NCBI RefSeq assembly: GCF_000495855.1
Contig: NZ_AWGF01000010.1
Location: 1-64,000, forward strand
Source: Asticcacaulis sp. YBE204
Lineage (GTDB): Bacteria > Pseudomonadota > Alphaproteobacteria > Caulobacterales > Caulobacteraceae
Direction of reading: 5' to 3'
Length of the DNA stretch: 64,000 bases
The first letter of the stretch is position 1. Each line of letters begins with the position of its first letter. Of this stretch, positions 53,853 to 63,152 are shown in pieces. A program made the translations under genes and the position numbers. The notes under the pieces were generated by a model that made no database searches, was not told the DNA's origin, and saw nothing but the letters and a program-made list of their open reading frames with translations.

Positions 53853-56278
53853 ACCTGCGTCAGTACCGCCAGACGATGGATCGTCTGGCCGATCACCTGC
53901 CCTGGGCCGTGCTGGCGGCCCCCGGCGTCGTCCTCAACAAGGACGGCAGCTTCCAGCGCACCGCCCGCTATGAAGGGCCGGACGTTGAGAGCGCCACGCC
54001 CGAAGAACTGGTGGCGCTGTCCGCCCGCCTCAACAACGTCTTCCGACGTTTGGGCTCCGGCTGGGCCGTCTTCTTCGAGGCGCGACGGGGGCGGGCGCAG
54101 GGCTATCCCGATACTGGTGCTGAAAGCGGTCTGGCCCGTCTGATCGACGAAGAACGCCGGGCGACCTTCGCGGGTGAGGAAGGCCAGCACTTTGAGTCGC
54201 GCTATCATCTGACCCTGGTCTTCATGCCCCCGGCGGATCAACTCGACGGCATGGGCGAAGCCTTCGTCGAGCGTGAAGAGAAGGTGACGGGTCGCGACTG
54301 GCACGACAGCTTACGCAAATTCATCGATCGGACCGATGCCGTCTTCGACCTGCTCGGAGCGGTCCTTCCGTCCATTCGCACGCTGGATGGCGCGGAGACG
54401 TTGACCTATCTGCACGCCTGCGTCTCGACCAAGGACCACCGCGTCGCCGTGCCGGACATCCCGGTCTATCTCGACGCCATCCTGACAGACACCTCCTTGT
54501 CCGGCGGCCTAGAGCCGCGCCTGGGCAATCAGTCCTTACGCACCCTGACGATCCTGGGCTTTCCCAACCACACGCGCCCCGCCTTGCTGGACGCGCTCAA
54601 CCACCTCGATCTCGACTATCGCTGGTGCACGCGTTTTATCGCGCTGGATAAGCCCGAAGCGGTGAAGACCCTGACAAAACTGCGCAAGCAGTGGTTCGCC
54701 AAGCGCAAGTCGGTCGCCTCGCTCATGCGCGAAGTGCTCTATAAGGAGGCTTCGGCGCTTACCGACACCGATGCGGACAACAAGGTCGCCGATGTCGATC
54801 TCGCCTTGCAGGCCATCGGTGGCGACCATGTAGGCTTCGGCTATCTGACGACCACGCTTACGGTCATGGGACCGGACCGCGAAACCGCCGATGAACGGTT
54901 GCGCCAGATCGAGCGCGTGATCAACGGGCTGGGCTTCACCGCTATCGCCGAAAGTCTCAACGCAGTGGAAGCCTGGCTCGGCAGCCTGCCCGGACATCTC
55001 TACGCCAATGTGCGCCAGCCTCTGGTCCACACCCTGAACCTCGGTCATCTGGCGCCAATGTCGACCCTGTGGGCCGGACCGGAGCGAAATACCTACCTCG
55101 ACGGTCCGGCGCTATTCCATGCGGTCAGCTCAGGCTCGACGCCGTTCCGGTTTTCGACCCATGTCGGCGATGTCGGCCATATGCTGGTGCTGGGCCCGAC
55201 GGGGGCCGGCAAATCCGTGCTGCTCGCTTTCATGGCGGTATCCTTCCCGCGCTATGCCAACGCGCAAGTCTTCGTCTTCGACAAGGGCGGTTCGGCCCGG
55301 GCGGCCATCCTGGCCCTGAACGGCAGCCACCACGCCATCGGCCGGGACGGAGAAGTGGGGTTTCAGCCGCTGAGGCATATTGATGACCTATCCGAACGCA
55401 CCTGGGCGCTCGACTGGCTTTCGGCCTTGCTCGACCAGCAGGGCTTCGATCTCTCGCTGGATGGACGCGATGCTCTTTGGGCGGCGCTGGAAGCGCTGGC
55501 CGGCGCACCGGTTGAGCAGCGCACACTGACCGGCCTATGCGCGGTCCTGTCCTTCAACGACATCAAGGTCGCGCTTCGACCGTTCACGCTCGACGGCCCC
55601 TATGGGCACATCCTCGATGCCGACCACGAGACGCTGGAACTGACAGCGATCCACGGCTTTGAAATGGAAAGCCTGATGAACGACCGGCAACTGGTGGCGC
55701 CGGTGCTGACCTATCTCTTCCATCGTCTTGAAGCCCGATTCGACGGCCGACCGACCCTGATGATCCTCGACGAGGCTTGGGTCTTCCTCGATCACCCGCT
55801 GTTCGCCGCCCGTATCCGGGAATGGCTGAAGGTCCTGCGCAAAAAGAATGTCAGCGTTCTGTTCGCTACGCAGAGCCTTGCCGACGTGGTCGATAGCCCC
55901 ATCGCGCCGGTACTGATCGAATCCTGTCCGCAGCGTCTGTTCCTGCCCAACGAGCGCGCCGTCGAGCCCCAAAGCCGGGCGGCCTATCAGCGTCTCGGTC
56001 TGAACGACCGTCAGATCAGCCTTATCGGGCAGGCCACGCCGAAGCGGCATTATTACGTCCAAAGCCGGCGCGGCAACCGGCTATTCGACTTGCGCCTCGG
56101 GCCAGTAGCGCTGGCCGTATGCGCCGCCTCGAGCCCGGACGACCAGCGCCTGATCGATGCGGTGCTGGCCGATTGTCCACCGGATGCCTTCGCTGCTCGC
56201 TATCTCGTCGCACGCGGTCTGCCTTGGGCGGCAGACCTTTTGGCGGTCACTGATCCCCCGTCGGCCTCGGGTCAGTGA
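53846..56278 (+). CDS. trbE: TrbE, VirB4-type ATPase, 810 aa
   Basis: TrbE is the large ATPase energising pilus assembly and substrate transfer. The start at 53846 (MLNLRQYRQTMDRLADHLPWA) overlaps trbD; the longer frame to 53726 is inside trbD. Walker A is LVLGPTGAGKSVLLAFMAV near residue 445 and Walker B is RPTLMILDEAWVFLDHPLF near 640, followed by FATQSLADVVDSPIAPVLIESC. The length is typical for TrbE. Confidence 0.96.
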   Translation: MLNLRQYRQTMDRLADHLPWAVLAAPGVVLNKDGSFQRTARYEGPDVESATPEELVALSARLNNVFRRLGSGWAVFFEARRGRAQGYPDTGAESGLARLIDEERRATFAGEEGQHFESRYHLTLVFMPPADQLDGMGEAFVEREEKVTGRDWHDSLRKFIDRTDAVFDLLGAVLPSIRTLDGAETLTYLHACVSTKDHRVAVPDIPVYLDAILTDTSLSGGLEPRLGNQSLRTLTILGFPNHTRPALLDALNHLDLDYRWCTRFIALDKPEAVKTLTKLRKQWFAKRKSVASLMREVLYKEASALTDTDADNKVADVDLALQAIGGDHVGFGYLTTTLTVMGPDRETADERLRQIERVINGLGFTAIAESLNAVEAWLGSLPGHLYANVRQPLVHTLNLGHLAPMSTLWAGPERNTYLDGPALFHAVSSGSTPFRFSTHVGDVGHMLVLGPTGAGKSVLLAFMAVSFPRYANAQVFVFDKGGSARAAILALNGSHHAIGRDGEVGFQPLRHIDDLSERTWALDWLSALLDQQGFDLSLDGRDALWAALEALAGAPVEQRTLTGLCAVLSFNDIKVALRPFTLDGPYGHILDADHETLELTAIHGFEMESLMNDRQLVAPVLTYLFHRLEARFDGRPTLMILDEAWVFLDHPLFAARIREWLKVLRKKNVSVLFATQSLADVVDSPIAPVLIESCPQRLFLPNERAVEPQSRAAYQRLGLNDRQISLIGQATPKRHYYVQSRRGNRLFDLRLGPVALAVCAASSPDDQRLIDAVLADCPPDAFAARYLVARGLPWAADLLAVTDPPSASGQ

Positions 56279-56315
56279 GCCGAATTAAAAATCTCAATCA
56301 ATGGAGTAATTGGTC

Positions 56316-57035
56316 ATGAAAAAGAGTGCCTTATTGGCTTTGGCTGTTGGACTGGTATCGACGGGTTCAACGACCTTACTTGTGTCGGCGGCACAGGCGC
56401 AGATGGTCGTTTACGACCCCAGTAATTACGTCCAGAGCGTCCTACAGGCCACCCGCGCCTTGCAGCAGATCAACAATCAGATCCTCAGCCTGCAAAATGA
56501 AGCGGTGATGCTTCAGAACATGGCGAAGAACCTCAATAAGTTCGACGTCAGCGCGCTCGCCGGTCTCAACAAGAATATCGCCGCCATCGACGCGCTCATG
56601 AAGGAGGCCAAGGGCATCGCCCTGAACCTCAACGCGACGCGTCAGGCCTTTTCCCTACAGTTCCCCGGGGCCTACGGGGGCAACCTGAAGATCAGCGATC
56701 TCCTGTCGGGTGCAGAAACGCGGTGGAAGTCCGCCATGGAGGCCTACGGTCAGACCCTGAACGTGCAGGCCCAGATTTCCGAGATGCTGGCTGACGACGC
56801 CGCTGCGCTGAACCGCATCGTCTCGGCCGCCGAACGCTCTGACGGTGCCCTGGAAGCGCAACAGGCAACCAACCAACTCCTCGCGCTGACCGCCAAGCAA
56901 CAGATGCAGATTCAGGCCCTCCTGGCGGCGCAGGGCCGTGCCGAGGCGCTCGACGCCGCGCGCAAGGCGGAAGCGGAAGCCGCCGCCAAAGCCGCTACCC
57001 GCCGTTTCCTTGGGTCCGGCAAGGCCGGACAGTAG
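56316..57035 (+). CDS. trbJ: TrbJ, P-type conjugation protein (VirB5-like), 239 aa
   Basis: A signal peptide (SALLALAVGLVSTGSTTLLVSAAQAQ) is followed by the TrbJ hallmark MVVYDPSNYVQSVLQATRALQQINNQILSLQNEAVMLQNMAKNL (in parts) and long coiled-coil helices to the Ala-rich C-terminus. It is a periplasmic, minor-pilus component. ATG 56316 with GGAG upstream is used rather than TTG 56310. No trbK entry-exclusion gene is visible between it and trbL. Confidence 0.94.
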   Translation: MKKSALLALAVGLVSTGSTTLLVSAAQAQMVVYDPSNYVQSVLQATRALQQINNQILSLQNEAVMLQNMAKNLNKFDVSALAGLNKNIAAIDALMKEAKGIALNLNATRQAFSLQFPGAYGGNLKISDLLSGAETRWKSAMEAYGQTLNVQAQISEMLADDAAALNRIVSAAERSDGALEAQQATNQLLALTAKQQMQIQALLAAQGRAEALDAARKAEAEAAAKAATRRFLGSGKAGQ

Positions 57036-57055
57036 CTTCACTAAGGCCAACCGCC

Positions 57056-58276
57056 ATGACCGACCTCAACATCATCGATACCTTCCTCGATACCTTTCTG
57101 GCCTATCTGGACTCCGGATTTGGCCTTCTAAGAGGCGATGTCGGTCATCTCGCGGCCATCCTCATCGCCATCGACGTGACGCTGGCCGCTCTGTTTTGGG
57201 TGATGGACGAAGAGGCGCACCTGTTCGGCCGCCTGATCCGCCAGGTGCTCTATGTCGGCGCGTTTGCCTTCATCATCACCCACTTCAGCTTTTTGGCCGA
57301 AGCGATCTACGACTCGTTTGCCGGTCTGGGCCTACGGGCGGGCGGTGGCGGCGTATCGGCGCACGACCTCCTGCGGCCAGGCAAACTGGCGGCAACCGGC
57401 TTTGAGGCCGCGCATCCCTTGCTGGAGCAGGTCGCCGACCTGCTGGGCCTCGATACGTTTTTCGGCAACCTGCTGACCATCGTCGTCCTGCTGGTCGCCT
57501 GGCTTCTGGTCATCCTCTCATTTTTCCTGCTCGCCGTTCAGCTTTTCATCTGCGTGCTGGAATTCAAGCTGACGACGCTCGCAGGCTTCGTGCTGGTGCC
57601 CTTCGCTCTTTGGAATAAGACAGCGTTCCTGGCCGAACGCGTCCTCGGCAATGTCGTGACCTCCGGTATCAAGGTCATGGTCATGGCCGTCATCGTCGGT
57701 ATCGGCTCGGGATTTTTCGACACCTTCATCACAGCGTTGGATGGTGCGGACCCCGACCTGATGCAGGCCATGACCCTAGTGCTGGCCTCGCTCACTCTTC
57801 TCGGCCTCGGACTGTTCGGCCCAACGGTCGCTTCCGGCCTCGTATCCGGCGCACCCCAACTTGGCGCGGGTTCCGTCGCCGGTACACTCGGTGCAGCGGC
57901 GGGTGCCGGTCTGTTGGCCGGAGGTGCGGTGACGGGTGCCGCCCGCGCTCTGGCCGGAACTGGCGGCGGTGGCATGCACGCGATTGCCTCGGCCGCGTCC
58001 AAACTCGGTGGCGGCTCAGGCGGGACGTCAGGAGGGGCAGGGGCATCGCAACCTCCACCGCCCACGCCGCCGCCGTCACCCGGCGGCGGGCAGGGCAGCC
58101 CGTCGAGTGCCACAGCGGGCGCATCGGCCTCCGATGGGGCGACACCGCCTGACTGGGCCAAAAAAATGCAGTCCGAACAGCGCACGCGCGCCCGCATTCA
58201 GATGGTGCAGGCCGCCATTCTCGCCGGCGATCAGGCCTCCGGTTCGGCCTCTCCCAACCTCTCGCAAAAGGACTAG
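57056..58276 (+). CDS. trbL: TrbL, VirB6-type inner-membrane channel protein, 406 aa
   Basis: TrbL forms the polytopic inner-membrane part of the mating channel. Six or so hydrophobic helices lie in residues 25-270 (LAAILIAIDVTLAALFWVM, ILSFFLLAVQLFICVLEF, VMVMAVIVGIGSGFF). The C-terminus is a Gly/Ser/Pro-rich flexible tail (PPPPTPPPSPGGGQGSP) and ends in charged helices. The length and position between trbJ and trbF fit. Confidence 0.95.
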   Translation: MTDLNIIDTFLDTFLAYLDSGFGLLRGDVGHLAAILIAIDVTLAALFWVMDEEAHLFGRLIRQVLYVGAFAFIITHFSFLAEAIYDSFAGLGLRAGGGGVSAHDLLRPGKLAATGFEAAHPLLEQVADLLGLDTFFGNLLTIVVLLVAWLLVILSFFLLAVQLFICVLEFKLTTLAGFVLVPFALWNKTAFLAERVLGNVVTSGIKVMVMAVIVGIGSGFFDTFITALDGADPDLMQAMTLVLASLTLLGLGLFGPTVASGLVSGAPQLGAGSVAGTLGAAAGAGLLAGGAVTGAARALAGTGGGGMHAIASAASKLGGGSGGTSGGAGASQPPPPTPPPSPGGGQGSPSSATAGASASDGATPPDWAKKMQSEQRTRARIQMVQAAILAGDQASGSASPNLSQKD

Positions 58277-58279
58277 ACC

Positions 58280-58984
58280 ATGTTCAAACGACCCGTTCAG
58301 CGCTTCGGCGCGACCCCGGAGCCCGTCACGCCCTACCAAAAGGCCGCGCAGGTCTGGGATAACCGCATCGGCTCTGCGGTCACGCAAGCGGCCAACTGGC
58401 GACTGCTGGCTCTGGGCGCGCTCGCCCTCAGCTTTGGCCTCGGCGGTGGGTTGATCTGGAGCAGTACGCAAAGCCGTGTTGTGCCCTATGTCGTCGAGGT
58501 CGATGGTCTGGGCGCAGTGCGGGCGGTTGCCCCGGTCACGACGACCTTCAATCCCACGGACGCGCAAATCGCCTGGCATCTGGGCCGCTTCATTACCCTG
58601 GTCCGATCCCTGCCGACGGACTCGGTGCTGGTGCGTGGTCAGTGGCTGGACGCCTATGACATGGCCACAGGCGATGCCGCGGCCTTCCTCAGCGAGCACG
58701 CCCGGTTGAACGATCCGTTCGCGAATGTCGGCCGCCGGTCCGTCACCGTCGCGCTCAACAGCGTCGTCCGGGCCTCGAAGTCGTCGTTTCAGGTGAAGTG
58801 GACCGAGCACGCCTTTGAAAATGGTCAGCTTGTGCGAACAAGCCGCTGGACAGCAATTGTCGGCATCAAGGTTCAGACGCCGACACGCGAGGACGTTCTG
58901 CGCAAGAACCCACTTGGCCTTTACGTCACCGACCTCGCCTGGTCGACCGATTACGCCCCCGACACCTCCAAACCCAATCCCTGA
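58280..58984 (+). CDS. trbF: TrbF, VirB8-like inner-membrane protein, 234 aa
   Basis: One membrane helix near residues 38-56 (WRLLALGALALSFGLGGGLIW) anchors a periplasmic NTF2-like domain with VVPYVVEVDGLGAV, DAQIAWHLGRFITLVRSLPTD and SRWTAIVGIKVQTP, matching TrbF/VirB8. VirB8-type proteins organise the channel in the periplasm. It lies 3 nt after trbL and 11 nt before trbG. Confidence 0.95.
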   Translation: MFKRPVQRFGATPEPVTPYQKAAQVWDNRIGSAVTQAANWRLLALGALALSFGLGGGLIWSSTQSRVVPYVVEVDGLGAVRAVAPVTTTFNPTDAQIAWHLGRFITLVRSLPTDSVLVRGQWLDAYDMATGDAAAFLSEHARLNDPFANVGRRSVTVALNSVVRASKSSFQVKWTEHAFENGQLVRTSRWTAIVGIKVQTPTREDVLRKNPLGLYVTDLAWSTDYAPDTSKPNP

Positions 58985-58995
58985 AAGAGAGACTG

Positions 58996-59910
58996 ATGAA
59001 GCCGCATGTCCTGTGGGGCCTTGCGCCCCTGTCCCTGGTCGCCACGTTGGCCGTGGCCGCCCCCGCCAAGAAGCCGCCTGTCAAATATACCGTCGCGCCG
59101 TCGGAAGCGTCGATCCACGTCGAGAAACTGCCGCCCACCGGCAGAGTGGAAGCGGCCAACCGGGCGGCTATCCGTGAACCGGCGAGCGAAAGCTACCTCA
59201 ATGCGATCCAGACCTATCCCTATATGGAGGGGGCGCTCTACCGCGTTTATTCCGCCCCCGATCGCGTGACCGACCTGATGCTAGAGCCGGGTGAAACCGT
59301 GCAGGCGATTTCCGCAGGCGATACGGCGCGCTGGATTATCGGTGACACGAAAAGCGGCGAGGGGGCCGCCGCCCGAACGCACATCCTTATCAAGCCGCAC
59401 ACGTCAGGCCTGAAAACGAACCTCGTCGTGCTCACGAGCGTCCGCACCTACCACCTCCAGCTTGAAAGCACGCCATCGACCTATATGGCTGCGGTCTCGT
59501 GGCGGTATCCCAGTTCGCCGGTCGTGACCGTACACACGCCGGCAAAGGCCGAACCTCTTGAGGGAAATGGTCCGTCGCCCGATTTGACAAAGCTGAACTT
59601 CGGTTACGTCATCGAGGGGGCAACGCCGGCTTGGCGACCGCGGCAGGTTTTCGATGACGGTCGCAAAACCTACATCGTCTTTCCGCGTGAAGCGGCGACC
59701 TCAACTGCACCGGCCCTCTTCCTTGTGGCGAATGACGGCCAGTCGCAGCTCGTCAACTATCGCGTCGAGGCCAATGGGATATACGTCCTTGACCGCCTGA
59801 TCGAGGTGGCGGAACTGCGACTAGGCACGACTCCGCAAACCGTCGTGCGCCTCCACCGATCGGATGCCGCGATCGTAACGACCAAATCGAAGGGTCGTCG
59901 CCATGACTGA
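58996..59910 (+). CDS. trbG: TrbG, VirB9-like outer-channel protein, 304 aa
   Basis: A signal peptide (APLSLVATLAVAAPAKK) precedes a VirB9/TrbG beta-sandwich: YRVYSAPDRVTDLMLEPGETVQ, then WIIGDTKSG, NLVVLTSVRTYHLQLESTP, and NFGYVIEGATPAWRPRQVFDDGRKTYIVFP (in parts). It joins the core channel complex with TrbF and TrbI. It overlaps trbI by 8 nt. Confidence 0.95.
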   Translation: MKPHVLWGLAPLSLVATLAVAAPAKKPPVKYTVAPSEASIHVEKLPPTGRVEAANRAAIREPASESYLNAIQTYPYMEGALYRVYSAPDRVTDLMLEPGETVQAISAGDTARWIIGDTKSGEGAAARTHILIKPHTSGLKTNLVVLTSVRTYHLQLESTPSTYMAAVSWRYPSSPVVTVHTPAKAEPLEGNGPSPDLTKLNFGYVIEGATPAWRPRQVFDDGRKTYIVFPREAATSTAPALFLVANDGQSQLVNYRVEANGIYVLDRLIEVAELRLGTTPQTVVRLHRSDAAIVTTKSKGRRHD

Positions 59911-60979
59911 TCCCGTTGTGACCGAGAAAGTCGATCCGGAGACCCTGGTGTTGCGGGCCAAGCCTCGCCGTGCCGTGCGCTTCCGGCGCAACCTGATGAT
60001 CGGCGTTGGCGCTGTAGGGGCATTGCTTTTAGCGGGCGTCACATGGCTGGGACTGTCGCCGCCGCTCATCAAGGCAGTTGAGGTTGCCGAAAAATCTCAA
60101 GACCTGGCGAAGCGCGTTCGACCACCCGTCGAGACCTTGGGTCGCCTGCCGAAGACCTATGCCGATGCCCCGGTCTTGGGGCCGCCCTTGCCAGGCGATC
60201 TCGGCGGGCCGCTTCTCGAAGCGGAACGAGACAACGCGTTGGACGTAACCGACAGTGCTACGGACCTCAGATCAGCCGGACGCCAAACGGCCCCGTCGTC
60301 TGAAGCGTCCCAGCCGGCGGTTAGCGGGCTTTTCGTGGCGGTGGCCATGCGCCTCAGCCCGCCACAAAGCCCGGCTCTTGCAGAGGCGTTGGGCAAGGCC
60401 AGCAATACGCCAACTATATCCGTACCAGCGGGCACGATCCTGGCAGCGACGCTCATAACCGGGCTGAACTCAGATCTCCCGGGTGTGGTGCTGGCCCAAA
60501 TCACCGAGGCAGTCTTTGATGGGAAAGGACAGCGTGTCGTCATTCCGGCGGGCAGCCGTCTCATCGGTCGGTACGAGCGGGTCAGTATGGCGCGGCAGGC
60601 GCGTATCAATGTGCGATGGGAAACACTGGTCCTGCCAGCGGGCGAGGCTCTGACGCTGACAGATGCGGTCGCCGCCGATGGCGCTGGTTATGTCGGCTTG
60701 GCCGATCACGTTGACTACCACCCCGGAACGCTCGCCAAAGGCGTTGGCCTGTCTACCATGCTGGCGCTGGCAGATACCCGATCGGAGGGCGGAGATGATC
60801 TGAGCGGCGCGCTGCGCGAGGCGGCAGGCCGCACCTTCAACCAAGCCGGTCAACGAATCGTACAGCAGGCTATCGACATGCCAGCCACCATTACGGTGCG
60901 GCCTGGATGGCCGGTCAGGATTATTCTTGTCAAAGGACTGGCACTGCCGGTCGAAAAAGGGGGGGCGACCAATGGCTGA
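59903..60979 (+). CDS. trbI: TrbI, VirB10-like channel protein, 358 aa
   Basis: One membrane helix at about residues 30-50 (LMIGVGAVGALLLAGVTWLGL) spans the inner membrane, followed by a Pro-containing periplasmic region and the VirB10 C-terminal domain: ISVPAGTILAATLITGLNSDLPG, VVIPAGSRLIGRYE, ADGAGYVGLADHVDYHPG. TrbI bridges both membranes and is the last typical trb gene of the block. It overlaps the DUF2274 gene by 8 nt. Confidence 0.95.
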   Translation: MTDPVVTEKVDPETLVLRAKPRRAVRFRRNLMIGVGAVGALLLAGVTWLGLSPPLIKAVEVAEKSQDLAKRVRPPVETLGRLPKTYADAPVLGPPLPGDLGGPLLEAERDNALDVTDSATDLRSAGRQTAPSSEASQPAVSGLFVAVAMRLSPPQSPALAEALGKASNTPTISVPAGTILAATLITGLNSDLPGVVLAQITEAVFDGKGQRVVIPAGSRLIGRYERVSMARQARINVRWETLVLPAGEALTLTDAVAADGAGYVGLADHVDYHPGTLAKGVGLSTMLALADTRSEGGDDLSGALREAAGRTFNQAGQRIVQQAIDMPATITVRPGWPVRIILVKGLALPVEKGGATNG

Positions 60980-61184
60980 ACTGAAGTTGCCCAAGCTGCC
61001 CGATCGGACGCCCATTAAGCTGACGATCGTTATCGGGGCTGAGTTGAACGAGGCGCTGAAATCCTATGCGGATAGGTACGCTCAAGCATATGGCTCTACG
61101 GAACAGATTGTCGACCTGATCCCCTTCATGCTCGACGCTTTTCTGGCCAGCGATAAAAGCTTCAATCGGACGGGGAGGCGATAA
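60972..61184 (+). CDS. DUF2274 protein, 70 aa
   Basis: LKLPKLPDRTPIKLTIVIGAELNEALKSYADRYAQAYG (in parts) is the DUF2274 pattern. These small proteins almost always follow trbI in alphaproteobacterial conjugative elements; function unknown, perhaps DNA-binding. The ATG lies inside the trbI end. The transfer operon ends here; the next 208 bp hold no gene. Confidence 0.9.
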   Translation: MAELKLPKLPDRTPIKLTIVIGAELNEALKSYADRYAQAYGSTEQIVDLIPFMLDAFLASDKSFNRTGRR

Positions 61185-61392
61185 GTTCAAGCGTCCCGCT
61201 CTGGAGACTCGTCCAAAAGTTGAAAAGGGATGCGAGCATCTCACGCACGGCGTTCACCTTATGACCGTCAACATGCCCCGGCCTCTAAAGCTTAGCGATA
61301 CCGGATTAGGCCTGTAAACCGGTACCTAGACTGGCCCAAGAACATTTTGAAAATCTTCGAATTGTCCGTATATCTGGATCAAAGACGGAACT

Positions 61393-61995
61393 ATGACAAC
61401 CATGACCTCGAAGTCTCCTGACTTAAACCAGTTCGCTGCCGCAGAGCTTACTGGCATGTCGCCCGAACTATTGGAGTGGCTAACAAAGCACGCACCAAAA
61501 ACGGGCGAAAACCGGAAACTGAAGTTGCTAGTGTCGTTCAAGGGGCAAGATTTTACGCTAAAGAAGAGCTGCTGAGTTTCGACTCGTACTTGCGGGCCCC
61601 ATGGCCGTCGAAAGGAGCCAATAGGCCTAATGTTCCGGCAGGAATTAAGAAGGAAATCAAAATCGAGGCGAACAACAGTGCGCTTTTTGGTCGGGGCATT
61701 CTGACAGTTGTGAGGCGGCCCATATCGAGCCCGTCGCGAAGACCGATAGCAACTACCCTTCCAACCTGATCTGGCTCTGCGCAAATTAGCACACAGTATA
61801 TGATAAAGGCATTTTTGGTCCTTGACCGGAGGACCTCGAATTTATCCCGAGTTTAAGAAGCGGCTGCTTTCTTACAACGCTTACAATGGGGTACACAGGT
61901 TGCACACGGTCCGTCTCCTCGTTTGCGACAGGAAACGCTATCCAGGACGGCTTGCCAAGGGCCAAGTGCCAACCGAATGCAGCCACGCCACATAA
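61393..61995 (+). pseudogene. Decayed HNH endonuclease gene
   Basis: The pieces of one HNH-type protein lie in order in different frames. Frame 1 (61393 on): LNQFAAAELTGMSPELLEWL and KHAPKTGENRK. Frame 2 (to about 61700): RFYAKEELLSFDSYLRAPWPSKG, RPNVPAGIKKEI. Frame 3 (61709 on): CEAAHIEPVAKTDSNYPSN, LIWLCAN, TAG at 61787-61789, then HTVYDKG. Frame 1 again from about 61831: YPEFKKRLLSYNAYNGVH to TAA 61993-61995. The AHIEP and NLIWLCAN blocks are the HNH core. At least three frame changes and one stop codon show the gene is dead. It sits at the right flank of the transfer operon. The 62000-62130 stretch holds nothing I recognise. Confidence 0.7.
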
Positions 61996-62130
61996 TGGGC
62001 TGCCAAGCCGTCTCGGCTGATGCCATAGAACTCGTCGGTCGTGTCCGACCGGATGACGCTTAGACGCGATTCCGGTCGCTCCCACCGACAGATCCAACAT
62101 CTACAGAATTCATAATCAGGCGGCCCCGAT

Positions 62131-62961
62131 TCAGAGCGTCAGGCGCCTGGAATGCGTGAACACCTCAAAACCGTCGGAACGCGCAACGGCAATGAGCGTC
62201 AGGTTGGCGGCTTCGGCGACCCGCACCGCCAGCGCCGTGGGCGCAGAAACGGCAATAAGAATGGGCGCACCGATGGCGACGGTTTTCTGAACCATTTCGA
62301 CCGACACCCGGCTGCTGAGGATCACGACGCCATTGTGCCCTTTAATCGCGTGTCGCGCCAGAGCCCCGGCCAGCTTGTCGAGCCCATTGTGCCGGCCGAC
62401 ATCCTCGCGGATCAGAAAGGCCGCGCTTTCAGGGCACCAGAACGCCGCCGCGTGCGTGGCGCGCGTTTGAGCGCCCAGACTTTGGGCGGCACTGAGCCGC
62501 GCCACCGCGTCGATCACGTCCGCACCTGCAATCTGCCGATTCGAGGTCAGCGGTGGCGGGCGTCGAACGGCTTCTTCGAGGCTTTCCACGCCGCACAGGC
62601 CGCAGCCGGTCGGACCCGTGCGCAGGCGACGCCGGGTGGAGAGCACCTCGGCCACTTCGGTTTTCAGCCACATCCGGGCTTCGATACCGTGTTCGCCGCT
62701 GACGATGTCCAGCCGCCGGATATCGGCGGGTGTCGCGATCAAACCCTCGGTCAGGCTGAATCCGACCGCAAAGTCTTCGAGGTCGGCGGGCGTCGCCATC
62801 ATCACCGCTTCGGTCGAGGCATTATAGACGAGCGCCACGGGGGTTTCTTCGGCGATGTCGCGATCGCCATCGGTGAACGCGCCGTCTCGCCACACGCGCC
62901 GACCGGCGCGCCGTGACGGCGTGCGGGCAATCGTTTCCGCAAATGACATCGTCTCGGCCAT
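62131..62961 (-). CDS. fdhD: FdhD, formate dehydrogenase sulfurtransferase, 276 aa
   Basis: FdhD transfers sulfur from IscS to the molybdenum cofactor of formate dehydrogenase. TGPTGCGLCGVESLEEA contains the catalytic CxxC, and earlier ETPVALVYNAS and MATPADLEDFAVGFSLTEGLI, later FLIREDVGRHNGLDKLAG and SRVSVEMVQKTVAIGAPIL are diagnostic. Length is normal. No formate dehydrogenase gene is within view. It is divergent from the catalase-related gene with 191 bp between, and looks like core chromosome outside the mobile element. Confidence 0.94.
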   Translation of the reverse strand: MAETMSFAETIARTPSRRAGRRVWRDGAFTDGDRDIAEETPVALVYNASTEAVMMATPADLEDFAVGFSLTEGLIATPADIRRLDIVSGEHGIEARMWLKTEVAEVLSTRRRLRTGPTGCGLCGVESLEEAVRRPPPLTSNRQIAGADVIDAVARLSAAQSLGAQTRATHAAAFWCPESAAFLIREDVGRHNGLDKLAGALARHAIKGHNGVVILSSRVSVEMVQKTVAIGAPILIAVSAPTALAVRVAEAANLTLIAVARSDGFEVFTHSRRLTL

Positions 62962-63152
62962 GACTCAACCATCCGGCACGTTGCGTCACCATGCAAGACC
63001 GGGCGCCCGCTGCGGATCAAAACCCTATCCGATACTTATTTTCCAGACCGGCGCATGACGCCTTCGCCATCGAAAACTTACCCCGCTTTCGGGCCTCCTG
63101 CGCTGAGGCGCGCGGCTTCCGATCGCGCGCCATCAAACCGAAGGATCACCCC

